Source: DT-111 sp965263225 | GTDB taxonomy: Bacteria > Bacteroidota > Bacteroidia > Chitinophagales > Saprospiraceae | Assembly (NCBI GenBank): GCA_965263225.1 | Contig: CBDHHG010000051.1 | Location: 310,001-374,000 of the forward strand | Length of the DNA stretch: 64,000 nucleotides | Direction of reading: 5' to 3' | In this document: positions 8,123 through 17,232 of the stretch, piece after piece | How the letters are laid out: each line of letters opens with the position of its first letter | Numbering within the stretch: position 1 is the first letter of the stretch | Position numbers and translations under genes: made by a program | The notes under the pieces: model-generated | Databases searched by the model: none | What the model was told of the DNA's origin: nothing | The model's input: only the letters and a program-made list of their open reading frames with translations

Positions 8123-9877
8123 CTAGTCTTGACTGCTCTTCAAAAAGTCAAATACTTCTTTGTTACTATACACATTCCAGGCACTGAATTGATATAGCAG
8201 ATTCACTTGTTGTTTGGTGAGAGAGATCCCATTGAAGTAACCATTTTCTCCGATCAGTTTATAGAGTGGAAACTCAGGGAATGCACCATTGGGACCTGCA
8301 CAAATCTGTTCTTGCACTGCTGTTGGCAATAGATTTTCCCATTCAGGGACGGATTCATTATACACCCACAAAACAGTTACTTCTTGATTAGGTTTGATGC
8401 CCCACCACTTGTTCTCTACAGTGCTTAAAGTAGTTTTGGCAATCACTGATTTCTTGTTCAGTTTGGCATTGCGGAGACTGTCATATACTTTGGTGAAATC
8501 AGATTTTTTGAATACTTGGTTTTTTATTTGATTCCCAATTTTATATCCAAATAGCGGAAATAGATCAGAGGAGACCTGACTGGCTAAGGGCGGACATTCT
8601 GCACTCGGCGTGATGGAGACATCCAAGGGGGTATCAGTATTAATAAATACTACTACTTTTTCGACTCCACGTTGTAAAAGAGAAATCAACCCAAAGTTTT
8701 CTAGATTCCCACCATCTGTAAAACGATATCGATCCGCATCATCAACAACTCCATTAGGTGAAATGGGCCAATATTCTTCTTCGGGAATCAATTGGTCCGC
8801 AGTAAAACGGGTCAACATATAGGAAGCCAATTGTCCTAACAATGTAGAACTAAATATGGCTCCGTACGCTGCGCTACTGGTTCCTGTGGCATCTACAGCT
8901 TCAAAACGTTGCCTGGCTAGTTTCACTTTCAATTTCGTTCCATCATTGGAAAGTTGTCTCTTTTGTGAACGCAACAACTTACTTCCAAAGCCGAAGGATT
9001 CTACGAATCCTCCCCCTGCATTAAAGCTTATCGTTCTACCAGAAAGTAATTCGGTATCCGTTACACCAATGGGGTTGTTAGAACCGATGTATAAAGGCGT
9101 GTAATTGAACACAGATAAGTTCTCCGGATTTTTGAGCGGTAAATAGCGACTGGGCGCCAGTAAGCTAGAGTTTACGATTAGGAAAGCTCGCTTAATGTCA
9201 CCTTCCTGCTCATGAACGGTAATAAAATCATCAGCTTTTAACTTCCGATTTCTAGCCAATATATCATTCCTGCTCTGATCGTTAAGCGTAAAATATTTAG
9301 GATGATTTGGGTCGTACAATCCATAGGGCGCTAGGTAGGTGCTTCCTACAGCATCAATCCATGCATAATCCATTTTTTGTAGGCCACCTAGAGTCAAGCG
9401 CCCTTCTGCCAAGCGCAACAAGACATCGTCGACTAGATGTTTTGTAATCACTTCTCCCATAAAACCCTCTGGCATATAATTTAAAGTATCCAAGGTGATT
9501 TTTTGGGGATCTTTAATGATGTTTCCTAATAATTGATTGTCATTCTCAGCTCCGTCATTGTAATAGGTGAAGATGGTAGAGGCCCACGATCCACCTGATA
9601 CTGCTGAGATATATCCGATATCGTCCCAAAGATCGAGTTCGCGTAAACCTGCCATTTGCCCAAGTGCTAAATTCATTGCACGTGTCCCACCACCGGAGAA
9701 ACAGACTCCGGTAGAAGGAAGGTTTAATTTAGCTTCAGGAAATTCTTCTTTGCTTGAAGCACTTTCCCAAGCCATGATAGTTGCTTTGGTTCTACACCCG
9801 ATACAGAAGAATAGGGAAAAGCCAAGGATTATTAAAAGTCTTATAGGAGAATTTGAAGAATGGGTTGATGGTTGCAT
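8123..9877 (-). CDS. Patatin/cPLA2-like phospholipase lipoprotein
   Basis: A 584-residue exported acyl hydrolase. A hydrophobic N-terminal segment (residues 12-27) ends in CIGC, so C28 could be the lipidated cysteine, although Cys at the -3 position is unusual. The oxyanion loop is SGGGTRA (about 61-67), the nucleophile is S94 in AVSGGSW (the cytosolic phospholipase A2 version of the elbow), and the dyad aspartate is D388 in FTDGGNLENFG. It should hydrolyse ester bonds of phospholipids or lysophospholipids at the periplasmic face or cell surface. It stands alone, convergent with the terpenoid-type cluster. The insertion sequence ends only about 70 bases upstream of its start, on the same strand orientation, so its native promoter may have been displaced. 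Confidence 0.85.
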   Translation of the reverse strand: MQPSTHSSNSPIRLLIILGFSLFFCIGCRTKATIMAWESASSKEEFPEAKLNLPSTGVCFSGGGTRAMNLALGQMAGLRELDLWDDIGYISAVSGGSWASTIFTYYNDGAENDNQLLGNIIKDPQKITLDTLNYMPEGFMGEVITKHLVDDVLLRLAEGRLTLGGLQKMDYAWIDAVGSTYLAPYGLYDPNHPKYFTLNDQSRNDILARNRKLKADDFITVHEQEGDIKRAFLIVNSSLLAPSRYLPLKNPENLSVFNYTPLYIGSNNPIGVTDTELLSGRTISFNAGGGFVESFGFGSKLLRSQKRQLSNDGTKLKVKLARQRFEAVDATGTSSAAYGAIFSSTLLGQLASYMLTRFTADQLIPEEEYWPISPNGVVDDADRYRFTDGGNLENFGLISLLQRGVEKVVVFINTDTPLDVSITPSAECPPLASQVSSDLFPLFGYKIGNQIKNQVFKKSDFTKVYDSLRNAKLNKKSVIAKTTLSTVENKWWGIKPNQEVTVLWVYNESVPEWENLLPTAVQEQICAGPNGAFPEFPLYKLIGENGYFNGISLTKQQVNLLYQFSAWNVYSNKEVFDFLKSSQD

Positions 9878-9945
9878 TTCATTTCTATTTTGACTTCAAT
9901 ATAGAGATCTTCAATAGATTATGCATAGGTGATTCTACGTGTATT

Positions 9946-9963
9946 TAGGGCGTCCTCAAAAAG
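9946..9963 (+). repeat. IS terminal inverted repeat, left
   Basis: TAGGGCGTCCTCAAAAAG, exact reverse complement of the right end at 11699-11716. The leading TA may instead be the target-site duplication. Confidence 0.9.
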
Positions 9964-9975
9964 TCGGGGCTGATT

Positions 9976-11583
9976 TCAGGTTATTATCATACCAGTCCGG
10001 CGATGTGAGGCGGTTGAGTAAGCAACAGTCCTTGCCGTTGCTTTCATTGTAGCTGTTTTATTCATTTGAATACTCCACTGTTGGTAGCAATAGCTAAAAA
10101 TAAAGATAAAGAAGGCCCGGGCTAACTTGATAGTGTTGAGCGCCAGTAGAATAAGGCCAATACAAGCATAGGAGGTATCTTCCAGTCGAGTTTGTATATC
10201 ATCCAGCCCGTATTTTGATTTTCCTTGGCCAAATTTGCCTTCGATTTCTGAGCGCTTATTTTGTTCTTTCTTTCGTTTTTGCTTCTGTTGTGCAGACATC
10301 GGCTTGGCACGTCCCAAAGGCTTACCGCTATGTCTTATCCCTCTGTCTTTTAAGAACTTGCGGTTTTGACGGTTCAGGTATATTCGATCTACAAGTACCA
10401 ATTCCGGGTAATAGCCATACAAAGCCTTGTAGCCCTCAACTTGCTCCTGGAGTAGTATTCCTTCATTGAAGTTATCAAAGTCGACCTAGTCCATTCTAGC
10501 AAAGCCTTCCGTTTGTGAGACGTTCAGTTTGGCACCAAACTCAGTCAATTTACCGGCCTTACCTCGTTTGATAGGTCGCACATAGGGTTGAGCAATATTA
10601 ACGATCCGATCATCGATACGTTTACGTCCATCTCGGTGCATGATATCTTGCTGGCGGTACAGCTCCTGTAGCACCCAAAATCGCTGCCAATCACTGTGTT
10701 TCCAATCAATAGTTTGATCGGCTTGTTGTAGTTGGTCCAGCATGCGGTTAATATGGTTGAGGTTGCGCCGCAGGTAGCGGAGTTGTTTGCCTCTAGTACC
10801 TTTGATCGCTTTTTTACCCGGATTGCGCTTCTTGGCAAAGGCCAAGTACTGTTTATGTGCGATCCGGCGGTAGGTCCGAGGCTTGTTTTTCCACAAGCCA
10901 CTCCCCTGATACAGCTTATCAATCAAGGCTTCGCTATACAGGCGTCCTTGATGCAATAATCGCGTATCAGTTGGATAACCAATATGTTGTGGAGCCACTG
11001 TAGCATCCATCTTCAAGGTCCCTTTATTGGGCCTCTTATTCTCAGGGCGATCTTTATTATCCATAGCCCGGCTCTTCTCATCTGGTCTTTGCCCTGCTTG
11101 ATTCGGACCAGATGACTTATTCCCTCCTTGATCAGTATCCTTCTTTTTAGGCTTGGCTCGGTGCTTGATAGCTCGCAACTGCCGAGCCTGCTGGAGCAAC
11201 ATATCATTAAGTTGTTGTGATCCTTTCTTACCCAGACGTTTGCGGATCTCCACAAACAACGAGGGAACAAACACAGGCTGAGTTTGGAAGCGCGGCAAGC
11301 CTACAAAGTATTGCATATAGACATTTTCTTGGATGGCCTGAATCGTATCTTCATCCGAGATACCTTCGATGTGCTTAATCAACAAAGCCCCTAAAACAAT
11401 ACGCAAGTCAATGCTCTGACGACCATGGTTCTTACTCATCTTAGAAAAGAAAACGGTGGCCATCTCGTCCCAAGGCACCACGGCGGCCATCTTAACCCAG
11501 CGATTATTGGCATCTAGGGCTTGTCCAAAAGGCGATTGGAATAAACCAAAATTCCGTTCAGCGGCTGGTGTATACTTGATCAT
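9976..11583 (-). pseudogene. IS5-family (IS1182-like) transposase with in-frame TAG
   Basis: A DDE transposase of 535 codons. The N-terminal part (residues 1-365, 10486-11583) carries the DUF772-like dimerisation region and the first catalytic Asp (D193 in LKMDATVAP). A single TAG at 10486-10488 (codon 366, inside GFARMD-stop-VDFDNFNEG) interrupts it. The frame is unchanged and continues to 9976 with the second Asp (D399 in LVLVDRIYL) and the Glu (E448 in EIEGKFGQGK). Because D and E lie after the stop, the truncated product cannot be a complete transposase. A point nonsense mutation is the simplest explanation; programmed read-through or suppression is possible but unsupported. Residues about 145-190 are a low-complexity Lys/Asn/Pro-rich insert, which is normal in this family. 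Confidence 0.88.
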
Positions 11584-11698
11584 CGAACTGCAAGGATTTT
11601 AACTAAGCTAAGCCTTTTTCTTTGCATTTGATACTTCAATAGTAATAATTTAGCACATTCAATAACTTATATATCAGCCCTTTATTGACCCTTAAACC

Positions 11699-11716
11699 CT
11701 TTTTGAGGACGCCCTA
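11699..11716 (+). repeat. IS terminal inverted repeat, right
   Basis: CTTTTTGAGGACGCCCTA, exact reverse complement of the left end at 9946-9963. Confidence 0.9.
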
Positions 11717-11894
11717 GTTAGATAGCGCTGATATTTTCTTACAAAATCTGAGTCTTAATGGCGATTAAAATGATAATAAATCCTCCCTTTTGTGCAGGAA
11801 GAATCTTGTACAAGTCGTGTAATTTAAGCTAGGTGATGTTGGTTTGAGACTTCTCCATTCAAAGAACACTCAAACTGAATACACCAACAGTACA

Positions 11895-11921
11895 AAGGCC
11901 AACTACATAGTAGTCAGCCTT
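11895..11921 (-). terminator. Probable terminator hairpin after DUF1501 gene
   Basis: Interrupted palindrome: AAGGC and ACTAC on one side pair with GTAGT and GCCTT on the other across a three-base loop, with one internal CA/CA mismatch pair. It starts 27 bases beyond the stop of the minus-strand DUF1501 gene and is followed on that strand by a short T run (TTTG). Moderate support. Confidence 0.45.
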
Positions 11922-11947
11922 ATATCAATTGCTAAGCATGTAAGCGC

Positions 11948-13501
11948 TTATCTCGCTTTGATCATAGGCTTGGTTTTTTGCCGCCCCTGCAACAGGAGCC
12001 GATAGTAATAGTTACCAGCGGGCAATTGGCTGGCATCAAACCTGATCTCATGTTCTCCTGCGCTCATTCGTTGATTGGTCAGTACCTTTAGTTCACTACC
12101 CAGCGCATCAAATACGCTGAGTTTCACCCATTCATTTTCAGATTTAAAGCGGATGGTTGTCCAATTCTGGAATGGGTTAGGATAATTATCCATTTCAACG
12201 AATGCTCCTCCACTAGGATTATCCGTATTGGTGATGGCACAGCTGACGAGGGGTAAGTATTGGAAATCTTCGTGTAACATTTTGCTTACTCTAGTCAGAT
12301 CTAAGCCGAACCAATCGGCTAAGACCGAACCATAGACATCTCGGAAGTCATACTGCATAGGAACGCCTTCTTGTACTTGTACATTGGCAGGAATCTCTGG
12401 ATTATCCCCCATGATCTGAGAATTCACGCAACTGCCGAATAGCATCAATGGCGCAGCCGTACCGTGATCCGATCCCAGACTGCCATTGGAGCGTATCTGT
12501 CGTCCAAATTCCGAGAAGGTCATGCCTAAGACTCTTTCTTCTAGCCCTAAAGCTTTGAGGTCTCGTTGGAAAGCATGCATGGCCTCGGATAAGGTAAGCA
12601 GCAGATCAGCATGTCGACCTCGTGTGGGGTCCCCGCCTTGTACCTGCTGGGCATGGGTATCAAAGCCCCCCAAACTCACCGTGTAAATTCTCGTTTTCAT
12701 ACCCCCAGATATGAGTAGAGCTACATTCTTTAATTGCTCTGCCAAGCCAGTATCTGGGTAATCCACCATATTGTTGCCTCTTTCTGCCGCATCAGTAATG
12801 CGAATACCGTAAGAGTTCGTTTGGGCGATGGTGTTACTTAGGAATTCCAACTCCTTGCCATATAGGCTATTATCTACGCCTAAGGGATCACTTTCCGATA
12901 GAGGACGTAAGCCAAAAGGATCAGTTAGCGCGAGGCTAAAGTTGGCCGCTTTGCCTTGACAGGTGTCAGAGACCAGGTAGCCCATTGATATAGCAAATGG
13001 GTCTGGGTCTTCCTGGTTCGGATAGTTATCGGGAAAGCCTGGGTATTCTTCATCCAGAAAACGCCCGGCCCATCCGGTGTTCCAAAACTCCTCCGATGGG
13101 GAGCCGGTTGTCCAGATCTCTGTGGACCGGAAGTGAGAGCGATTTTGATTGGGATAACCTACACTCTGTACTATTCCGATTTTACCATCCCGATACATAT
13201 CTCTCAATCCATCCATATTGGGATGGAAGCCAAGGCTACCACCAATACCTAAGACTTTGTTTTCCGGAACGATAATCGAAGGCCTTGCATTATAGAGCTT
13301 ACCATATTGATCTAATGGAATTAGGGTATTCAAGCCGTCGTTGCCGCCATTCAGTTGCACCAGCACCAGCACCCGGTCTTCTGCGCCGTTCAGCGTGTCA
13401 AATAAATAGGGTTTGGCCATGGCTGAGACGCTCATACCCTTCAGAAAAAAGGGAAGACTAGCTACTACACTCGCATTTTTTATGAAATTTCTTCTTTGCA
13501 T
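11948..13501 (-). CDS. DUF1501 family protein with T9SS C-terminal sorting domain
   Basis: A 517-residue exported protein. The N-terminus has a twin-arginine-like signal (RRNFIKNASVVASLPFF), then the DUF1501 alkaline-phosphatase-like fold: VQLNGGNDGLNT near 47-58, a metal-site-like GGFDTHAQQ, and SEFGRQIRSNGSLGSDHGT near 325-345. Residues about 435-517 are a type A Por secretion domain (YPNPFQNWTTIRF, then a final Lys-Arg-rich strand), which directs Bacteroidota proteins through the type IX system to the surface. The function of DUF1501 is not established; it typically pairs with DUF1800, as here, where the DUF1800 gene lies 65 bases upstream on the same strand. The two products probably act together. 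Confidence 0.87.
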   Translation of the reverse strand: MQRRNFIKNASVVASLPFFLKGMSVSAMAKPYLFDTLNGAEDRVLVLVQLNGGNDGLNTLIPLDQYGKLYNARPSIIVPENKVLGIGGSLGFHPNMDGLRDMYRDGKIGIVQSVGYPNQNRSHFRSTEIWTTGSPSEEFWNTGWAGRFLDEEYPGFPDNYPNQEDPDPFAISMGYLVSDTCQGKAANFSLALTDPFGLRPLSESDPLGVDNSLYGKELEFLSNTIAQTNSYGIRITDAAERGNNMVDYPDTGLAEQLKNVALLISGGMKTRIYTVSLGGFDTHAQQVQGGDPTRGRHADLLLTLSEAMHAFQRDLKALGLEERVLGMTFSEFGRQIRSNGSLGSDHGTAAPLMLFGSCVNSQIMGDNPEIPANVQVQEGVPMQYDFRDVYGSVLADWFGLDLTRVSKMLHEDFQYLPLVSCAITNTDNPSGGAFVEMDNYPNPFQNWTTIRFKSENEWVKLSVFDALGSELKVLTNQRMSAGEHEIRFDASQLPAGNYYYRLLLQGRQKTKPMIKAR

Positions 13502-13566
13502 TTCTTTGATCGGTTTTCGGTTAAATTGAAATAGTTTTTGATAGCGTGTTCATAGTTTACAAGGTC

Positions 13567-15231
13567 TTAGCTCAAATAAAACTCAGGCATGCTCATCATG
13601 GCTCTCAGTAGGTTTTTCAACTTATTTTTGACCGAATTAGCCAGATCAGAGTTGTTCGGGTTTGCAGCGTAGGAGCCATATTCTGCGGTCCATTCAAAGT
13701 CAGGTAAGCCCGGTATGAGAATTTCCTTCAACCGATCTACTTGTTCCGGTTTTAGCGGCTTTGGAAAGAGAATGGTAGCAAATTCATTGACAACTGCATT
13801 CGGGTTTTCTGGATCATCAATGCTATTAATGAACTTTAGCGGATCGATTCTCATTTTTTGACCATTGGCACGGAAAGGAAAAAGCCCTTCATCAATTAAA
13901 GTATCCGTGAAGTCCATCCGAGTAGGTAGCGTAGAGGCGGAAATCCACAGGCGATAATAGAGGGGTTCGCGATAGTAAGGCTGCCAGCCAGCCACATCCG
14001 GAATATTATAGAAGTTCATCTGAGTTTCTTCTACGAAACCAAACAGACGATAGTAGGAATCGTATTTCTGGTCTAGAGCTTGAGCTATTTCTACTTCAAA
14101 AGGCTTCATGACAGAGCACAGAAAATCAGCCGGATTTTTAATCATCACCCCTCTAAACTGTTCTTCATAGAAATGCTCCGAACGCAATAAAGCCTGTAAG
14201 GCGGGCTTGATCTCATAGTCATTGTCAATCAGAATATCTGCCATAGGCTGTATCACCTTGCTTTCAGCTTCTTCAGAGATTTCATAAAAAACGAACCACT
14301 TGTATAGCTTTCTGCAAATGAAACGTGCTACTTCATCTTGTTGGAAGATAATGTCAATGAGATAGGCGTATTCTTGATCCCCCCGATTGTTAATCTGGGC
14401 ACCGTTAAAGCGATGTGAAAGGGTTTTAGTGCCAGTGTCGTGATTGGATTCCTTAAAATAGGAATAGATCTCACCATTCTGACTTTCCGAAGTAAAACCA
14501 AAGTCTCTCCAACCAGAAAGAACCCGGGCAATTTCACGAATATCATCCTCTGTATAGTTCGTGTAATCCCCAGGACCTGCGATGGGACCTTTACCAATCG
14601 TGAATAGCTCCAGTAATTCACGCGCATAATTCTCATTCGGATAGGTCTTTACATTTTGACGGCCATTGAGGTAGATTAGCATGGCCGGATCAATGGTGAT
14701 ATCTTTAATGATTTGTTTGAAGTTTCCCCATGCCTTCGACCGGAAAGTTTCAATGTATTTGTAATTGAACTTAGCATCTAGCACGGCACTCATCGGAATA
14801 TGGTTGTGCCAAAAGACGGTCAATTTTTCCCGGATGGACATATCTTCCTCCAGCATTACACCCACTGTCCAGGAAAGCAAGGTCCGTTCTCTATAACTCA
14901 TCTGTGCCACTAGGTTCCCATCATAAGGAGCATTTACCCAAGTTTCTCCAATACCAACGCTTGGATCACTCCCATAATCAGAATTCACTGGTGGATTAGG
15001 ATAACCACCTTCATCAAATAACTCATCCAGCGTAGCCTCCAATCCTTGGTTGGCCGACCATTTCAGCTGTTCATATTTTGGACCAAACATAGTTCTTCTG
15101 AGCAAATGGGAAGCGTGTTGGATGGTCCATTCTCCAGCGTAGGGAGCCAAACTGCCAGAGGGTGGCGGACTAAAGCTAAATGTGTTTTTCCGACTGCCAG
15201 TAAGGGGGGCAGCTTTAGCAATTGGATTCAT
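13567..15231 (-). CDS. DUF1800 family protein
   Basis: A 554-residue member of the DUF1800 family: HLLRRTMFG near 40-48, FWHNHIPMS near 145, NYARELLELFTIG near 200, followed by the family's VLSGWRDF and RFNG segments and an ICRKLYKWFV helix. Biochemical function is unknown. It forms the conserved partner pair with the downstream DUF1501 gene (65 bases apart), so the two are likely one transcript. Unlike DUF1501 it shows no clear signal peptide at the chosen start (MNPIAKAAPLTG), which is odd if both partners work outside the cytoplasm; no better upstream start in frame is visible. Confidence 0.83.
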   Translation of the reverse strand: MNPIAKAAPLTGSRKNTFSFSPPPSGSLAPYAGEWTIQHASHLLRRTMFGPKYEQLKWSANQGLEATLDELFDEGGYPNPPVNSDYGSDPSVGIGETWVNAPYDGNLVAQMSYRERTLLSWTVGVMLEEDMSIREKLTVFWHNHIPMSAVLDAKFNYKYIETFRSKAWGNFKQIIKDITIDPAMLIYLNGRQNVKTYPNENYARELLELFTIGKGPIAGPGDYTNYTEDDIREIARVLSGWRDFGFTSESQNGEIYSYFKESNHDTGTKTLSHRFNGAQINNRGDQEYAYLIDIIFQQDEVARFICRKLYKWFVFYEISEEAESKVIQPMADILIDNDYEIKPALQALLRSEHFYEEQFRGVMIKNPADFLCSVMKPFEVEIAQALDQKYDSYYRLFGFVEETQMNFYNIPDVAGWQPYYREPLYYRLWISASTLPTRMDFTDTLIDEGLFPFRANGQKMRIDPLKFINSIDDPENPNAVVNEFATILFPKPLKPEQVDRLKEILIPGLPDFEWTAEYGSYAANPNNSDLANSVKNKLKNLLRAMMSMPEFYLS

Positions 15232-15535
15232 AAGTGCATAGTTTTGTTAGAAAATGATTAGTCTCTCCCTTCCCAGCCCATTGAAGGCCTTCTTCAGTTA
15301 TTGAATAGGAAAGGAAAGCAACAACCATACGGTTGAGCGCACTGATTTAGCAACAGAATTCAAGTTGAAAAGAATGATATGCTCAGGAAGTAGGGGTTGG
15401 TTTGGAACTAGCTTATGTTCTTGCTGGGGAAAGTAATACACTAACGCGAACAACTCTAAGCTTATTGGCAACACCGCTTCTTTTTTTACAAATTCCAAAT
15501 TCCAAACTTAAAAATCGCCCCAATTCCTACGGATA
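15232..15535. other. Intergenic region (304 bp)
   Basis: No convincing gene. It should hold the promoter for the DUF1800/DUF1501 unit on the minus strand. A 66-codon frame on the minus strand (15298-15498) has no recognisable features. A short triple repeat of TTTGGAA-like units is visible on the minus strand near 15494-15511. Confidence 0.5.
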
Positions 15536-16948
15536 TCACAACTTAAAATAAGTGGTATGAACCCCTTCTATGCCTCTGTTATCAGTAGCGAAAACCGTTA
15601 ACTTCTGGTTCTCTAAATCACTTGTAAGATCTGATGTATTAATCACAACAGCTCCAGCAACGGGAACTGATGCACCCTCATAAATTACTTTGTCATTTAA
15701 TTCAATCCGGATGGCAGAAATCGTCAAGTCGTCCATTGTATTAACCTCAATGTCTATGGGAATTTCTGTAACCTCTAAGCTTGGCACATCTATATTGGGT
15801 GGAGGAGGGTAATTGAATAATATCTGGGGAGTGGTTTCCAAAGCTACATCCACAATGATCTTTTCCGATCCATATTGGTTATTGTAGACCCACACATTAC
15901 CATCGTAATGAACAACAGCTTGCTCAGGTCTGGCATTTAGAAATTGATTGTTATAAAAGCTGGCGAGAATCCTAGGTGTACCTCGCACTTTGGCGTCAAG
16001 AGAAGTGTACAGAGAAGGATCATTGTCTGCCTCGCTAATAAAAGTGTTGTGGTGAATGGACAATAGATCTCCTGCAATCCGCTGTCCACGATCTCTAAGA
16101 ACCTGTAGATATGGATGCATATCAATGGCATGACTCTCATCATAGGGCAACCAAAAGGCTGGCACCTTTTTCCGGATGATAAGGTTGAATCGTGCTTCGT
16201 AACCGGTCCCCGGATAGCCACTGCCAGCAGTTGCATGCCATATCCAATGGATGATATTGGCTTCGATCACAATCGGAGTAGAAGATCTATCTAATGCAAT
16301 GATAGGATAGGCATGTACGTCATGAAAGAAGTTGTGGTGGATATGAATGCGTTGTCCATCTGGATAGATCTCAACAGCTCCTCGGTTGAAATTAGAGAAT
16401 TCACAATTATCAACCTCCACATCAGGATCACTTACGACCAAGCAAATGGTGGATTTTCCCTCGTAGGTAGAAGTCAGATCAGCGAAATTGGGTGCAGGCC
16501 CTCGGAAACGTAGCCCTGAAACTCGTACCCCTCTTTGGGCCCAAAAGAGAATGCTACCCTGCGCCATATCATCGGCATAAATCAAAGCACCTGGAGATCC
16601 CTCTAAGCCCCGGTCTCCAGCCAGTGTCACTTGCTCGGGTATGTATAGATCACGTTCTCCTGTTAGGTCTATTTCAGCTTGTCCCTTAATGAAAATCACT
16701 TGCCCTCCCTTCGCATTCTGCAATGCATTCAACAACCCTGCCTTATCTTCAACAAGGAAGTCGCCATTCTTCACGGTGGATAGATAACCAATTCCTCCTC
16801 CGATTGGGCTACCTGTGGGATTGGCATCTGCCCCGTACACCTTGCTTAGGTCAACTTCAATGGGCTGTGGATCATTACTCTTGGCTGCACTACAAGCTGA
16901 AAATACAAGTAGTGCACTAACTATCAGGTAGATCAATAACCTATACAT
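15536..16948 (-). CDS. Right-handed beta-helix (pectate lyase-like) lipoprotein
   Basis: A 470-residue exported protein. The signal peptide ends in a lipobox (VFSAC, C19), so it is probably an outer or inner membrane lipoprotein. Residues about 45-340 show beta-helix rungs: VTLAGDRG, VRVSGLRFRGP, VEVDNCEFSNF, IHIHHNFFHDV, LLSIHHNTFIS, the pattern of pectate lyases and related polysaccharide-binding or cleaving proteins. The last 85 residues look like an Ig-like beta-sandwich (IRIELNDKVIYEG, LTVFATDNRG). Catalytic residues of a specific lyase family cannot be assigned by eye, so enzymatic activity is open. It stands alone with 284 bases upstream before the next gene on the same strand. Confidence 0.75.
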   Translation of the reverse strand: MYRLLIYLIVSALLVFSACSAAKSNDPQPIEVDLSKVYGADANPTGSPIGGGIGYLSTVKNGDFLVEDKAGLLNALQNAKGGQVIFIKGQAEIDLTGERDLYIPEQVTLAGDRGLEGSPGALIYADDMAQGSILFWAQRGVRVSGLRFRGPAPNFADLTSTYEGKSTICLVVSDPDVEVDNCEFSNFNRGAVEIYPDGQRIHIHHNFFHDVHAYPIIALDRSSTPIVIEANIIHWIWHATAGSGYPGTGYEARFNLIIRKKVPAFWLPYDESHAIDMHPYLQVLRDRGQRIAGDLLSIHHNTFISEADNDPSLYTSLDAKVRGTPRILASFYNNQFLNARPEQAVVHYDGNVWVYNNQYGSEKIIVDVALETTPQILFNYPPPPNIDVPSLEVTEIPIDIEVNTMDDLTISAIRIELNDKVIYEGASVPVAGAVVINTSDLTSDLENQKLTVFATDNRGIEGVHTTYFKL

Positions 16949-17232
16949 AGGGTAGTATGACTTTAAGATTAAGCAAAATTTCTTGAGGGACAGTTGCTGA
17001 CAAACCGATTTCAGAACAGCGATTGGCCTTGATAAATAAGGGGGGGTAAAAGGCCATCAAGAGGGGATATTAGTGTAACAGCACCTCGTCAGCAAAGTTT
17101 ACGAATGAGGATACAATTTGTTCCTACTCTGTATATAAATAGCGAGTTGACTCAGCGCTCAACAAATATACAGCAAATAGCAACAACAGGCTGGCGCTTA
17201 GCAGACAATTATGGCTGGTGATCAAAAAGCAG

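Larger units (their letters stand above)
9946..11716 (-). mobile_element. IS5-type insertion sequence (about 1.77 kb)
   Basis: A complete insertion sequence bounded by 18-base perfect inverted repeats at 9946-9963 and 11699-11716, with one long transposase frame on the minus strand. The outermost TA on each side may belong to the repeat or be a two-base target duplication; no longer target duplication is evident. It lies between the patatin gene and the DUF1501 gene and breaks neither coding frame. The transposase has an in-frame stop, so this copy looks non-autonomous. Confidence 0.9.

Noticed and set aside
10486..11583. Reading the IS as two separate genes or a programmed frameshift
   Set aside because: The two parts are in the same frame, separated by one TAG, so it is a nonsense codon in one gene.
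15298..15498. Minus-strand frame of 66 codons between DUF1800 and the beta-helix gene
   Set aside because: No domain, signal or membrane pattern; probably chance.
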